NCBI RefSeq assembly: GCF_000517085.1
Contig: NZ_KI912107.1
Location: forward strand, 3,779,980-3,843,979
DNA length: 64,000 nt
Origin: Saccharicrinis fermentans DSM 9555 = JCM 21142
Lineage (GTDB): Bacteria > Bacteroidota > Bacteroidia > Bacteroidales > Marinilabiliaceae
Direction of reading: 5' to 3'
The notes below the pieces were generated by a model. The model was given only the letters and a program-made list of their open reading frames with translations. It was not told the DNA's origin and did not search any database. Of this stretch, positions 9,733 through 18,631 are shown piece after piece (positions within the stretch are counted from its first letter, which is position 1; the number at the start of each line of letters is the position of its first letter). The translations under genes and the position numbers were made by a program.

Positions 9733-9794
9733 CGGTGATCAGGCCCCCTTTCTTTTATCCATTGAAAGCTGCTAGGATAAAACTTTTATCACCG
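9733..9794. other. nested inverted repeats in the carA upstream gap
   Basis: Outer arms CGGTGAT (9733-9739) and ATCACCG (9788-9794), inner arms TTTTATCC (9753-9760) and GGATAAAA (9775-9782). It lies upstream of the carA -7 element, so it is not in the carA leader; it could be a 3' structure of the preceding gene. No T-run follows, so a classical terminator is unlikely. Confidence 0.4.
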
Positions 9795-9872
9795 AGGACA
9801 ATAACGACTGCAGCAAGCTCCATATCACCAATAAAAAACAAATTTTAGACACCTGGAAATATATTTATTTAC

Positions 9873-9880
9873 TACCTTTG
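9873..9880 (+). promoter_or_regulatory. -7 element upstream of carA
   Basis: TACCTTTG followed by C is a full match to TAnnTTTG, 62 bases before the carA ATG. No convincing TTTG box is seen 19-21 bases upstream, so the -33 element is weak or absent. Confidence 0.5.
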
Positions 9881-9942
9881 CGCCCGGAACAAATTACGGA
9901 GTTTTAAGCATGTACAACGCAGTAGCTACTCCGCATTAAATA

Positions 9943-11046
9943 ATGGATTATCTTGATGTTATGCCTGAAATAAAAGGAATTAAATTGGTACTCGAAGATG
10001 GAACTGTCTTTGAAGGTAAATCTTTTGGATACCACAAGTCAATTTCCGGAGAGGTTGTTTTCAACACTGCCATGACCGGTTACCCCGAAAGTTTAACAGA
10101 CCCATCGTACAAAGGACAAATTCTGGTTTCTACCTACCCTTTGATTGGTAACTACGGAGTACCTAAAGACGAAACAGAGGAACATGGTATTCCATTATTT
10201 TACGAGTCAGATCAAATTCATATTTCCGGATTGATTATTTCTGACTACTCCTTTGAATATAGTCACTGGAATGCCAAAAGCTCTCTTAGCGAATGGTTAA
10301 TAAAAAACGAAGTTCCCGGTATATTTGACATTGACACGCGTGCATTAACAAAGATCCTTCGCGAAAAAGGATCCATGTTAGGAAAAATTTTGATCGATGA
10401 CGAAGACATCGATCAATACGATCCCAATCAGGATAACTTGGTGGCTCAAGTAAGCACCAAAGAAAGAAAAGTTTACGGCAAAGGAAAACACAAAGTGGTT
10501 CTTGTGGACACAGGTGCAAAATATAATATATTACGCTGCCTCCTGAAAAGAGACACTACCGTGATTCAGGTACCCTGGGACTTCGACTTTACACAAGAGG
10601 ACTATGATGGTGTTATGCTTTCAAACGGTCCAGGTAACCCGGAGATGTGCTCTATTACGGTAGAAAACATTAAAAAAGCCATCGAAATAGGGAAGCCTAT
10701 TTTTGGCATCTGCCTGGGCAACCAACTACTAGGTATAGCCGCCGGAGGTAGTACCTACAAATTAAAATATGGTCACCGTGCCCATAATCACCCTGCCATA
10801 AGAGTAGGCACCAACAATTGCTATATCACCTCACAAAACCATGGTTATGCTTTAGATAATGATTCCTTAACCGATGATTGGGAACCTTTATTTATCCATA
10901 TCAACGACCAAAGTAACGAGGGAATCAGACACAAGTCCAAACCCTTTTTCTCCACTCAGTTTCACCCAGAAGCTTCAAGTGGGCCAACAGATACCGAATT
11001 TTTATTCGACGACTTTATCCACTTAATTGAGGAAAGTAAAAAATAA
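9943..11046 (+). CDS. carA: carbamoyl-phosphate synthase small (glutaminase) subunit
   Basis: Releases ammonia from glutamine for the large subunit CarB, feeding arginine and pyrimidine synthesis. The N-terminal CPSase small-chain domain begins GIKLVLEDGTVFEGKSFG; the C-terminal class I glutamine amidotransferase domain shows SNGPGNPE, the nucleophile Cys in FGICLGNQLLG, and the His-x-Glu pair in QFHPEASSGP. Length 367. A second ATG six codons in (9961) is an equally good start. carB is not beside it, although the two are commonly adjacent; CarB must be encoded elsewhere. Carbamoyl phosphate is the co-substrate of the argF' product upstream. Confidence 0.95.
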   Translation: MDYLDVMPEIKGIKLVLEDGTVFEGKSFGYHKSISGEVVFNTAMTGYPESLTDPSYKGQILVSTYPLIGNYGVPKDETEEHGIPLFYESDQIHISGLIISDYSFEYSHWNAKSSLSEWLIKNEVPGIFDIDTRALTKILREKGSMLGKILIDDEDIDQYDPNQDNLVAQVSTKERKVYGKGKHKVVLVDTGAKYNILRCLLKRDTTVIQVPWDFDFTQEDYDGVMLSNGPGNPEMCSITVENIKKAIEIGKPIFGICLGNQLLGIAAGGSTYKLKYGHRAHNHPAIRVGTNNCYITSQNHGYALDNDSLTDDWEPLFIHINDQSNEGIRHKSKPFFSTQFHPEASSGPTDTEFLFDDFIHLIEESKK

Positions 11047-11054
11047 TAATCACC

Positions 11055-11117
11055 GTTTTCCCGAATGATGTATTAAACACATTGCAATAGATGCGCTCAA
11101 TACATCATTCGGAAAAC
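11055..11117 (+). terminator. long hairpin after carA
   Basis: CCGAATGATGTATT (11061-11074) pairs perfectly with 11099-11112; the flanks GTTTTC and GAAAAC extend the pairing past a one-base bulge. The loop is 24 bases. Only a short T-stretch (TTTT) follows, so it may stop transcription or just protect the 3' end. Confidence 0.6.
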
Positions 11118-11442
11118 AATTTTAACCTACCCACCATCTCTAAAAATACACAACTGCACATCTCTTACCAACACAGCCCCCGCGTATTGTTTTGGGCACC
11201 TCTACTGTATATTTGCAGGTAATTGAGTATTCTAATGGAAATTACTCATTTATTGAGAATCGTCAAATATAATTATTGCCCAATTGTGAGCTTCTATGAT
11301 CTTCTCGCATCAGTTTTAAAGATTGACATGTCTCTAAACGTCCCTTTATTCCCGGAGAGATCAATTTCAAAGTCCCTCATGATCAATATACAACAATCAA
11401 TAAGAACACCTAGCAAGTGGAAAATTTCATTATTATAATCTA
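11118..11442. other. 325-base gap with promoter-like site and doubtful small ORF
   Basis: TATATTTG at 11208-11215 with TTG at 11187-11189 (18 bases apart) looks like a plus-strand promoter. The only frame behind it is a 67-codon reading frame from ATG 11235 to 11438, with no recognisable features, lying tail-to-tail with the minus-strand hemerythrin gene. It may be non-coding, a small RNA, or spurious. Confidence 0.35.
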
Positions 11443-11859
11443 TTAAGGCAACTCATCTACCAATGCATATAGCTCTTTATTCTCAACATTGGTACGTAAT
11501 ACCAACTTTTTAAAAATCGCTTGCGTCTCGTCCATAAATTCAAGGGGTCTTTCTTTTATCTTATGCTCATTGGACCACCTTTTATCATAAGAATTTAACA
11601 AGTCTACAATATCCCCCATTTCATCAAAAAACCGCTGAGCCGTATGAGCAATATTTGAATCTTCATGCCGCAGTAAGGTGGGATATATCACCTTATCTTC
11701 AATCGACAAATGAAATTTCAACTTCCCAAACAAACCCGAAATTAACAACCTAACTTCACGAGCATTGAACATGAGCATTTCCACATCTAGCTTCCTATCA
11801 ATCTTATCAATAGCACCTAAAATATCTTCATGTTGTTTTCTGTATCTTTGTGTATTCAT
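11443..11859 (-). CDS. hemerythrin-like HHE domain protein
   Basis: A 138-residue single-domain protein. His10 in KQHEDIL, His50 and Glu54 in KFHLSIED followed by KVIYP, and His72 fit the helical iron-ligand pattern of hemerythrin/HHE domains, which bind a di-iron centre and oxygen or nitric oxide. The protein is soluble, without signal peptide. It stands alone on the minus strand with no partner gene. Oxygen or NO sensing, or iron-centre repair, are the known roles of the superfamily; none can be chosen from sequence. Confidence 0.8.
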   Translation of the reverse strand: MNTQRYRKQHEDILGAIDKIDRKLDVEMLMFNAREVRLLISGLFGKLKFHLSIEDKVIYPTLLRHEDSNIAHTAQRFFDEMGDIVDLLNSYDKRWSNEHKIKERPLEFMDETQAIFKKLVLRTNVENKELYALVDELP

Positions 11860-12095
11860 TTTGAATTTTTAAATAATTTAAACCAAGTTAGCCAACAACA
11901 TCAACAGGCAGCCATTTAATTCCGTAATGGACACGACTAAGCCTCCCTTTGCTTTGGATACTTTTGAAACCAATAAGTTTACTGATTGTAAATGACTGTT
12001 TCAAACATTATTTTAAGTCACTATATTATTCCTGGTACAGAGAGCTATTTTGCAGGATAAATTCAATAATACTTACGAAGTTCCAGTTAAAATCT

Positions 12096-12103
12096 TATTT
12101 TTG
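12096..12103 (+). promoter_or_regulatory. -7 element upstream of the ABC exporter operon
   Basis: TATTTTTG matches TAnnTTTG, 27 bases before the ATG at 12131. No clear -33 TTTG is seen at the right distance. Confidence 0.4.
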
Positions 12104-12130
12104 AAATATAATTAACATCACATTCACATT

Positions 12131-13057
12131 ATGAATTTACTGGAGGCTTCAGGCGTAGTAAAAAAATATGCTAATCACCTAGCACTTGACAACCTAGACG
12201 TTCAGGTTCCTAAAAATAAAATCTTTGGACTTCTTGGTCCCAATGGAGCAGGAAAAACCACCTTTATACGGATCATCAATCACATTACAATGCCCGACAA
12301 AGGGGAAATTCTATTCGATGGCATTCCGCTGAATGCAGAAGACATTTATAGAGTCGGATATTTGCCCGAGGAGCGAGGACTTTACAAAAAGATGAAGGTG
12401 GGCGAGCAAGCCATGTATCTGGCACGCCTAAAAGGCATGTCAAAATCTGACGCTTTCAAGAAACTAAAGTACTGGTTCGAGAAGTTTGAGATAGCCGCAT
12501 GGTGGGATAAGAAAGTGGAAGAACTATCAAAGGGCATGCAGCAAAAGGTACAATTTATTGTCACCGTTTTGCACGAACCGGAATTACTCATCTTCGACGA
12601 ACCCTTTAGTGGTTTCGACCCCATTAATGCCAATCTGCTAAAACAGGAGATACTAGAGCTAAAAGACAAAGGCTCCACCATTATTTTTTCCACCCATAAC
12701 ATGAGTTCAGTAGAGGAGCTGTGTGATAACATTTGTTTAATCAACAAATCCAAAAGCATCCTAAAAGGTAATGTTGAAGAAGTAAAACATGCGTTTAAAA
12801 ACAATGAAGTCATGATCGAATTCAATGGCGACGACAATCTTTTTAAGGCAAAGCTAAACGACGATTATCAAATTAAGTCACTGGTAAAAAAACACGATAG
12901 CTTTATCGCCAAAATCAAATTAACCTCTGAAGATAAAACCAACCACCTACTCACAACCCTCCTCCCGGACTTCAAAATAAGATCGTTTCAAGAGATACTA
13001 CCGAACATGGACGAGGTATTTATTAAAGCCGTAGAAAAATCAAACGCTGCCTATTAA
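12131..13057 (+). CDS. ABC transporter ATP-binding protein (NatA type)
   Basis: Nucleotide-binding subunit of an ABC-2 exporter. Walker A is GPNGAGKTT (around residue 35), the signature is LSKGMQQKVQ, Walker B is LLIFDEPFSGFDP, and the switch His is in STHNMSS. About 90 extra C-terminal residues follow the ATPase domain, as in NatA-like proteins with a C-terminal accessory domain. Length 308. The permease starts 17 bases later. NatAB in Bacillus exports sodium ions; the substrate here is unknown. Confidence 0.9.
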   Translation: MNLLEASGVVKKYANHLALDNLDVQVPKNKIFGLLGPNGAGKTTFIRIINHITMPDKGEILFDGIPLNAEDIYRVGYLPEERGLYKKMKVGEQAMYLARLKGMSKSDAFKKLKYWFEKFEIAAWWDKKVEELSKGMQQKVQFIVTVLHEPELLIFDEPFSGFDPINANLLKQEILELKDKGSTIIFSTHNMSSVEELCDNICLINKSKSILKGNVEEVKHAFKNNEVMIEFNGDDNLFKAKLNDDYQIKSLVKKHDSFIAKIKLTSEDKTNHLLTTLLPDFKIRSFQEILPNMDEVFIKAVEKSNAAY

Positions 13058-13074
13058 CCATTTAGTTATCAAAC

Positions 13075-14409
13075 ATGAACAAGATATCATTAATTATACA
13101 ACGAGAATATATTACCCGGGTCAAAAAGAAGAGTTTTATCATTATGACTTTCCTTAGCCCCATTATATTTGCTGCCATAGCCTTTGTTCCAGCCTGGCTA
13201 AGCTCTCAGGAAGACACCAAAGAAAAGATCATTGCTATTGACGACTCCACGCAACAATATGCACAAGCACTAAATAGCACACAGTACATTAAATACCAAA
13301 CGCTTGCACCAACAGAGGCGCAACAAACAAAACAAGAGCTAACCCAACATTTTGATGCACTCTTGCTTATTGAGCATGATTTACTTCAGAACAAACCCAT
13401 TGTTCATCTGTACTCCGAAGGCCAGGTAACCATGGATGTCATTGACAATATCAAATCCAACCTCAATGCACATATCCGCCAATTAAAACTTGAGAGTTAC
13501 CATATAGAAGGGCTCGATGTTAAGATCAAAGAGTTAAACCAACTAAAAGTAGAAATAAAAACTACGCGACTAGACGAAGATGGTTCTGAGAAACAAAGCA
13601 GTGCCGAGATAGCTATTATTATAGGCATGGCATCCGCCTTTCTCATCTACATGATCATGGTTTTGTATGCCACGCAAGTTATGAGAGGCGTCATTGAAGA
13701 AAAGACAAGTCGCATTGTTGAAGTGATGATATCTTCAGTAAAACCCTTTCAACTGATGATGGGTAAAATTATAGGCATCGGTTTAGTGGCTCTCACCCAA
13801 TTCTTTTTATGGATCATCCTTACTATAGGAGTTCTATTTAGCGCACAAGCAGTACTTACGGACAAAGGCAATACTCAAGAAATAACGCAATCCATCAGCA
13901 ACCAGCAAATGGTAAATGAACAACTCAACACCAATGAAACCGCACAAGTATTCGAAAAGATCAGCAACATCATAGGAGATGTGAACCTTCCTTTCATCCT
14001 AGGCATGTTCCTATTTTATTTCATTGGTGGGTATTTAATCTATTCTGCACTGTTTGCAGCCATTGGTTCTGCCATAGACAATGAAACAGAAACACAACAA
14101 TTCGTCATGCCTGTATTGCTACCCCTGATACTATCCATTTATGTTGCTCTATTTGCATTCCGAAATCCACATGGCGACATTGCCTTTTGGTTTTCGATGA
14201 TCCCTTTAACCTCACCGGTAGTCATGATGTCCCGGATACCATACGATGTGCCCCCATGGGAGCTCATTTTATCCATGAGTATATTAACTGCCTCATTCAT
14301 ATTATTTACTTGGTTTGCCGCAAGAGTGTACAGAACCGGTATTTTGATGTACGGTAAAAAAGTGAGTTACAAGGAAATTTGGAAATGGTTTATTCAAGCC
14401 GGAAAATAG
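13075..14409 (+). CDS. ABC-2 type permease (NatB-like)
   Basis: Membrane partner of the upstream ATPase. One transmembrane segment at about residues 23-43, a large external domain of some 130 residues, then five to six further segments from about residue 180 (IIIGMASAFLIYMIMV onward). The cytoplasmic RGVIEEKTSRIVEVM loop after the second segment is characteristic of the NatB/ABC-2 family and contacts the ATPase. Length 444. The Ppx/GppA gene follows after only nine bases. Confidence 0.9.
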   Translation: MNKISLIIQREYITRVKKKSFIIMTFLSPIIFAAIAFVPAWLSSQEDTKEKIIAIDDSTQQYAQALNSTQYIKYQTLAPTEAQQTKQELTQHFDALLLIEHDLLQNKPIVHLYSEGQVTMDVIDNIKSNLNAHIRQLKLESYHIEGLDVKIKELNQLKVEIKTTRLDEDGSEKQSSAEIAIIIGMASAFLIYMIMVLYATQVMRGVIEEKTSRIVEVMISSVKPFQLMMGKIIGIGLVALTQFFLWIILTIGVLFSAQAVLTDKGNTQEITQSISNQQMVNEQLNTNETAQVFEKISNIIGDVNLPFILGMFLFYFIGGYLIYSALFAAIGSAIDNETETQQFVMPVLLPLILSIYVALFAFRNPHGDIAFWFSMIPLTSPVVMMSRIPYDVPPWELILSMSILTASFILFTWFAARVYRTGILMYGKKVSYKEIWKWFIQAGK

Positions 14410-14418
14410 AAAACACAT

Positions 14419-15351
14419 ATGCAAATTGCAATTATAGACCTGGGTACTAATACTTTTAATCTATTAATAGCCAGAGTGGACAAGAATAACAGCTATACTA
14501 TTCTATCAGAAACAAAATATCCTGCCAAGATTGGCAAAGGAGGCATTCAAAAAAGAACCATCACCCCTGAGGCATTCGAACGTGGACTAAAAGCACTTCA
14601 AACACATTTAGACACCATTGCTCAATACGAAGTAGATGCTATACACTGCTTTGCCACTTCCGCCATCAGATCCGCCGAGAATGGAGGCGATTTCGTATCC
14701 AAGGTAAAAGAAAAATTTAACCTTGACATACAAGTTATCCAAGGCTCACAGGAAGCCGGATTGATCTACGACGGGGTAAAACAAGTATTACCCATTGGAC
14801 AAGAGAAAGTACTGATTATGGATATTGGCGGAGGGAGTACCGAATTCATCATTGCCAATACAGATGGTGTAGTATGGAAACACAGCTTTGAGTTAGGAGC
14901 TGCCAGAATGCTTGAACTGGTAAAGCCCTCTGATCCCATGCAAACAGAAGAGATAAAACATGCGGAAGAAATCATTGCGCACAAGATAGCTCCTCTGCTC
15001 CAAGAACTTCAACACCATCAAATCAGCAAACTGATTGGCTCATCGGGCTCCTTCGACACCATGGCTGCCATGATAGCAGCCGTGGAGCACCCTTTACTAG
15101 ATATGAGCAAGCTAACCAGTTATCAAATCAGCAAACCTCACTTTGAAAACCTACATCGTCAATACTTACAAAGCTCCATTCAACAACGCCTTAAAATGAA
15201 ACGGATGGATCCTGACCGCGTTGAAATGATTGTACTGGCCTCTATTTTTATTAAATTCATGCTCGATCATTTAAGCCTAGATGAACTATTCCAGTGCAGT
15301 TACGCACTTAAAGAAGGCGCTATCTATCAAATAATAAACAACAAAAAGTAA
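14419..15351 (+). CDS. Ppx/GppA-family phosphatase
   Basis: Acetate-kinase/actin-fold phosphatase related to exopolyphosphatase and pppGpp phosphohydrolase. The two phosphate-binding loops are IDLGTNTFNLLIA at the N-terminus and MDIGGGSTEFI near residue 135; the Glu and CFATSAIRSAENG loop typical of the family are present. With 310 residues it is the short form, lacking the C-terminal HD-like domains of E. coli Ppx and GppA. Whether it prefers polyphosphate or pppGpp cannot be told. It sits between the exporter and a response regulator with gaps of 9 and 6 bases, so it is in their operon. Confidence 0.88.
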   Translation: MQIAIIDLGTNTFNLLIARVDKNNSYTILSETKYPAKIGKGGIQKRTITPEAFERGLKALQTHLDTIAQYEVDAIHCFATSAIRSAENGGDFVSKVKEKFNLDIQVIQGSQEAGLIYDGVKQVLPIGQEKVLIMDIGGGSTEFIIANTDGVVWKHSFELGAARMLELVKPSDPMQTEEIKHAEEIIAHKIAPLLQELQHHQISKLIGSSGSFDTMAAMIAAVEHPLLDMSKLTSYQISKPHFENLHRQYLQSSIQQRLKMKRMDPDRVEMIVLASIFIKFMLDHLSLDELFQCSYALKEGAIYQIINNKK

Positions 15352-15357
15352 GAATAC

Positions 15358-16521
15358 ATGGCAAAAATATTGGTAATTGACGATCAAAAAAGCATTCGTA
15401 ATACACTAAAAGATATTTTGGAATACGAGAGCCACGAGGTTACACTAGCCGAAAATGGAGAAGAAGGCATTGATCTTTTTGAAAAAGATAAATTCGATAT
15501 TGTATTGTGCGATATTAAAATGCCCAACATGGATGGCATGGAAGTATTAAACATTATCGTAGGCAAAAACCACGAAATTCCTGTTGTGATGATATCAGGA
15601 CATGGCAACATAGACACCGCAGTGGAAGCCATCAAGATAGGAGCTTATGACTTTATTGAGAAACCTCTTGACTTAAACCGATTATTGGTGACCATACGCA
15701 ATGCCCAGGAACGAAAAGATTTGGTGGTAGAAACCAAAGTCTTGAAACGTAAGGTGAGTAAGACCTACGACATGATAGGAGAGTCTGAGGCCATTGAAAA
15801 AGTAAAAGAAATGATTGACAAGGTGGCACCAACCGATGCCCGCGTGCTAATTACCGGTGGAAACGGAACAGGAAAAGAGTTGGTAGCCCGCTGGTTGCAC
15901 GAAAAAAGCAAACGTGCCGACCATCCCTTTGTGGAGGTTAATTGCGCTGCCATACCCTCAGAACTTATTGAAAGCGAACTATTTGGCCACGAGAAAGGTG
16001 CTTTTACATCAGCCCACAAACAACGCAAAGGTAAATTTGAACAAGCCAACGGAGGAACTATCTTTTTAGATGAGATTGGCGACATGAGCTTGAATGCTCA
16101 AGCCAAAGTATTACGTGCATTACAGGAAAATGTAATCAGCCGTGTGGGTAGTGACAAAGACATAAAAGTAGATGTCCGTATATTGGCAGCCACCAATAAA
16201 AACCTAAAAGAAGAGATTAAAAACAATCACTTTCGGGAGGATTTATACCATAGACTAAGCGTGATACTCATTCATGTTCCTGCTTTAAACGATCGCAAAG
16301 AAGACATCCCCTTACTGGCTGCGCACTTTAACACGATCATATGTGCCGAACTAGGAATCAGCGAAAAAAAGATTGAAGAGTCAGCCATTGAAGAACTTCA
16401 AAAACTGAACTGGACAGGTAACATTCGTGAGTTCCGCAATGTAATAGAAAGGTTAATCATTCTTTCGTCAGACATCATTACCTCCGCTGACGTAAAAACC
16501 TATGCGGTTCCACAGATGTAA
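15358..16521 (+). CDS. sigma-54 response regulator lacking a DNA-binding domain
   Basis: Domains in order: CheY receiver (residues 1-120, phospho-acceptor Asp52 in CDIKMP, acidic pair in VIDDQKS), then an AAA+ sigma-54 activation domain (about 140-375) with Walker A GGNGTGKE and Walker B GGTIFLDEIGDM. The sigma-54 contact loop, normally GAFTGA, is GAFTSA at 214-219. The protein ends at residue 387 just after the AAA+ lid, with no Fis-type helix-turn-helix, so it cannot bind an enhancer in the usual way. It is the last gene of the exporter-Ppx operon. No sensor kinase is in that operon. Confidence 0.9.
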   Translation: MAKILVIDDQKSIRNTLKDILEYESHEVTLAENGEEGIDLFEKDKFDIVLCDIKMPNMDGMEVLNIIVGKNHEIPVVMISGHGNIDTAVEAIKIGAYDFIEKPLDLNRLLVTIRNAQERKDLVVETKVLKRKVSKTYDMIGESEAIEKVKEMIDKVAPTDARVLITGGNGTGKELVARWLHEKSKRADHPFVEVNCAAIPSELIESELFGHEKGAFTSAHKQRKGKFEQANGGTIFLDEIGDMSLNAQAKVLRALQENVISRVGSDKDIKVDVRILAATNKNLKEEIKNNHFREDLYHRLSVILIHVPALNDRKEDIPLLAAHFNTIICAELGISEKKIEESAIEELQKLNWTGNIREFRNVIERLIILSSDIITSADVKTYAVPQM

Positions 16522-16575
16522 GCCTTATTCACACTCACAAAAAAGCCATTGATAAAAAAATAGTTCCACGAAGCC

Positions 16576-18021
16576 ATGCGTATTGAAAAAGACTTTATCG
16601 GATCTTGTGAAATTCCCAAAGATGCTCTTTACGGAATAAACTCGCTCAGGGCAAAACAAAACTTTCCTAATTCAACGGCTTTTCATAAGGAGTGGTTTAA
16701 AGCAGTTGGCATCGTAAAGCATGCTTGTTATAAGACTTACCAGAAGTACAAACAAGCTGCCTTGCAAAAATACCCCGAAAAAAACCTACATTTCATGTCC
16801 GATGAAGTGATAGAGGCATTAAAATGCGCTTCCATTGACATATCCAAAGGGAACTACTTTGAGCATTTCATCATTCCGGCCATACAAGGAGGAGCCGGGA
16901 CAAGCATCAACCTAAATATAAATGAGATAATCAGCAATCTCGCATTGCAAAAATTAGGTAAAGAATTGGGTGAGTATCACTTTATCGACCCCATTGAACA
17001 TGCGAATATATACCAGTCAACCAACGATGTAATTCCCACCGCCTTAAAGGTGGCCCTTATTTTTCTCTTTAAAGAGTTGGATGTTTCCATCAACCGCACT
17101 ACGCAAGCACTGGAAAAAAACGAAACAAACACACGTAACCGGCTACGCCAGGCATACACGCAAATGCAAACAGCAGTTCCCTCATCGTACGATAAACTCT
17201 TTGGCGGGTATGGCAACGCTTTATCGCGCGATTGGTGGCGTGTAAGCAAATGTTCAGAACGCATTAAAGAAGTAAATCTGGGAGGAGGGGCCATCGGGAC
17301 AGGCATCGCAATCCCTTCCTATTTCATCATGGAGGTGGTCAGCCAACTACAACGCCTAACCGGACTCCCCATCACACGCTCCGAAAACCTTTCAGACACC
17401 ACGTCCAATCTAGATAGCCTTGTTGAAGTGCACGCTAGCCTAAAAGCACATGCCGTAAACATGGAAAAAATGGCGGCCGACCTCAGGCTAATGGCATCTG
17501 ACTTATTTAAAAACAGAGAGATACTCTTACCTCAAAAACAGGTAGGAAGCTCTATCATGCCAGGGAAAGTAAATCCGGTTATTAGCGAGTACATCATATC
17601 ATCCGCACATAAAATATATGCCAATGACCAATTGGTTAGCAGTCTGTGCGCACAGGGCTGCTTAGATTTAAATGCCTATCTACCCACCATTGGTCACGCC
17701 ATGATAGAAAGCACCAAACTGCTCATTACCTGCAACCGAACCATTACCGATAACTTACTGACAGGCTTACAATTTAAAAAGATTCCAGACAAAGCATCTA
17801 TATTAAAAAATCCATCACTCACTACTGCCCTATCGCCTTACATAGGCTACCATCAAGCAACCCAGTTGGCAGACCTTATGAATACTGAACATTGCAGCAT
17901 ATCAGAAGCTAACACCAAGCTTCAGTTAGTTGATCCAAAAACATTAGATCATCTCTTAAAACCAGCACAACTTTTAAAACTTGGCTACCGTTTAAATGAT
18001 GTTATTGATAATAAAATTTAA
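16576..18021 (+). CDS. aspartase/fumarase-superfamily lyase, altered active site
   Basis: A 481-residue protein closest in layout to aspartate ammonia-lyase: RIEKDFIG and IPKDALYGINSLRA at the N-terminus, QGGAGTSINLNINEI, YQSTNDVIPTA and the flexible catalytic loop GSSIMPGKVNPV (serine at 325-326). The conserved T-H-L-Q-D-A block that carries the general acid/base histidine in aspartase and fumarase reads T-Q-M-Q-T-A at 195-200, so His is replaced by Gln196. Activity on aspartate is therefore uncertain. hydF lies just beyond the next gene; ammonia-lyase-like genes near hyd maturation genes are remembered from other anaerobes, making an accessory role possible but unproven. Confidence 0.85.
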   Translation: MRIEKDFIGSCEIPKDALYGINSLRAKQNFPNSTAFHKEWFKAVGIVKHACYKTYQKYKQAALQKYPEKNLHFMSDEVIEALKCASIDISKGNYFEHFIIPAIQGGAGTSINLNINEIISNLALQKLGKELGEYHFIDPIEHANIYQSTNDVIPTALKVALIFLFKELDVSINRTTQALEKNETNTRNRLRQAYTQMQTAVPSSYDKLFGGYGNALSRDWWRVSKCSERIKEVNLGGGAIGTGIAIPSYFIMEVVSQLQRLTGLPITRSENLSDTTSNLDSLVEVHASLKAHAVNMEKMAADLRLMASDLFKNREILLPQKQVGSSIMPGKVNPVISEYIISSAHKIYANDQLVSSLCAQGCLDLNAYLPTIGHAMIESTKLLITCNRTITDNLLTGLQFKKIPDKASILKNPSLTTALSPYIGYHQATQLADLMNTEHCSISEANTKLQLVDPKTLDHLLKPAQLLKLGYRLNDVIDNKI

Positions 18022-18082
18022 CCATTTGTTATATTTTTAAAACTTCTTTCTTATTTTTAACCAATCTTTTACAATAATCTAT

Positions 18083-18628
18083 ATGAGCGATCAAGTTCAA
18101 TTTACGTACCATCTCCATCCTCCAGGCAAAGCGACCGGAAGTCTGTTGGTGGGTAATAAAAACACATCCTTTGAAATAACCAATATATGCAATCCACTAT
18201 ATGATTTACTAAAAGGACTTGTATCTATGGTTGTGGAACCCAGGCATCTTTGGGATGAGGACAACACGATATGGGTTGACTGGTTTAACGAGACCTCCTG
18301 TATCAAGTGGATACTCAATACCACAGATGGCAAGGATTTAAAGATTAGAATCATTTCAACCAAGGACATATTTGACGAAAGCAATGCAGAGGTAATATTA
18401 GAAAGTGGCTGCGATTTTATGGAATTTTGTCAGGCCATCATTTCAGAACTTGATCGGTTTATCAAAGAACTTGGCTTGCTAAACTACGAGCAGATATGGA
18501 AGAAAGACGAATTTCCCATCACCTATCACCTCATTCTTAAAAAATATCTAATAGAACATAAACTTTGGAAATCCATTGACAACAAGACGGATAATCTATA
18601 CGACGAAATAAGTATTTTAGAGGCATAG
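18083..18628 (+). CDS. unknown 181-residue protein next to hydF
   Basis: No signal peptide, no membrane segment and no recognised motif. The first half is beta-rich (strands around residues 5-12, 20-25, 60-70, 85-92), the second half helical, and it is rich in aromatic and acidic residues. It starts 61 bases after the lyase on the same strand and ends three bases before the convergent hydF stop, so it may share the lyase transcript. No function is assigned. Confidence 0.7.
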   Translation: MSDQVQFTYHLHPPGKATGSLLVGNKNTSFEITNICNPLYDLLKGLVSMVVEPRHLWDEDNTIWVDWFNETSCIKWILNTTDGKDLKIRIISTKDIFDESNAEVILESGCDFMEFCQAIISELDRFIKELGLLNYEQIWKKDEFPITYHLILKKYLIEHKLWKSIDNKTDNLYDEISILEA

Positions 18629-18631
18629 TAC

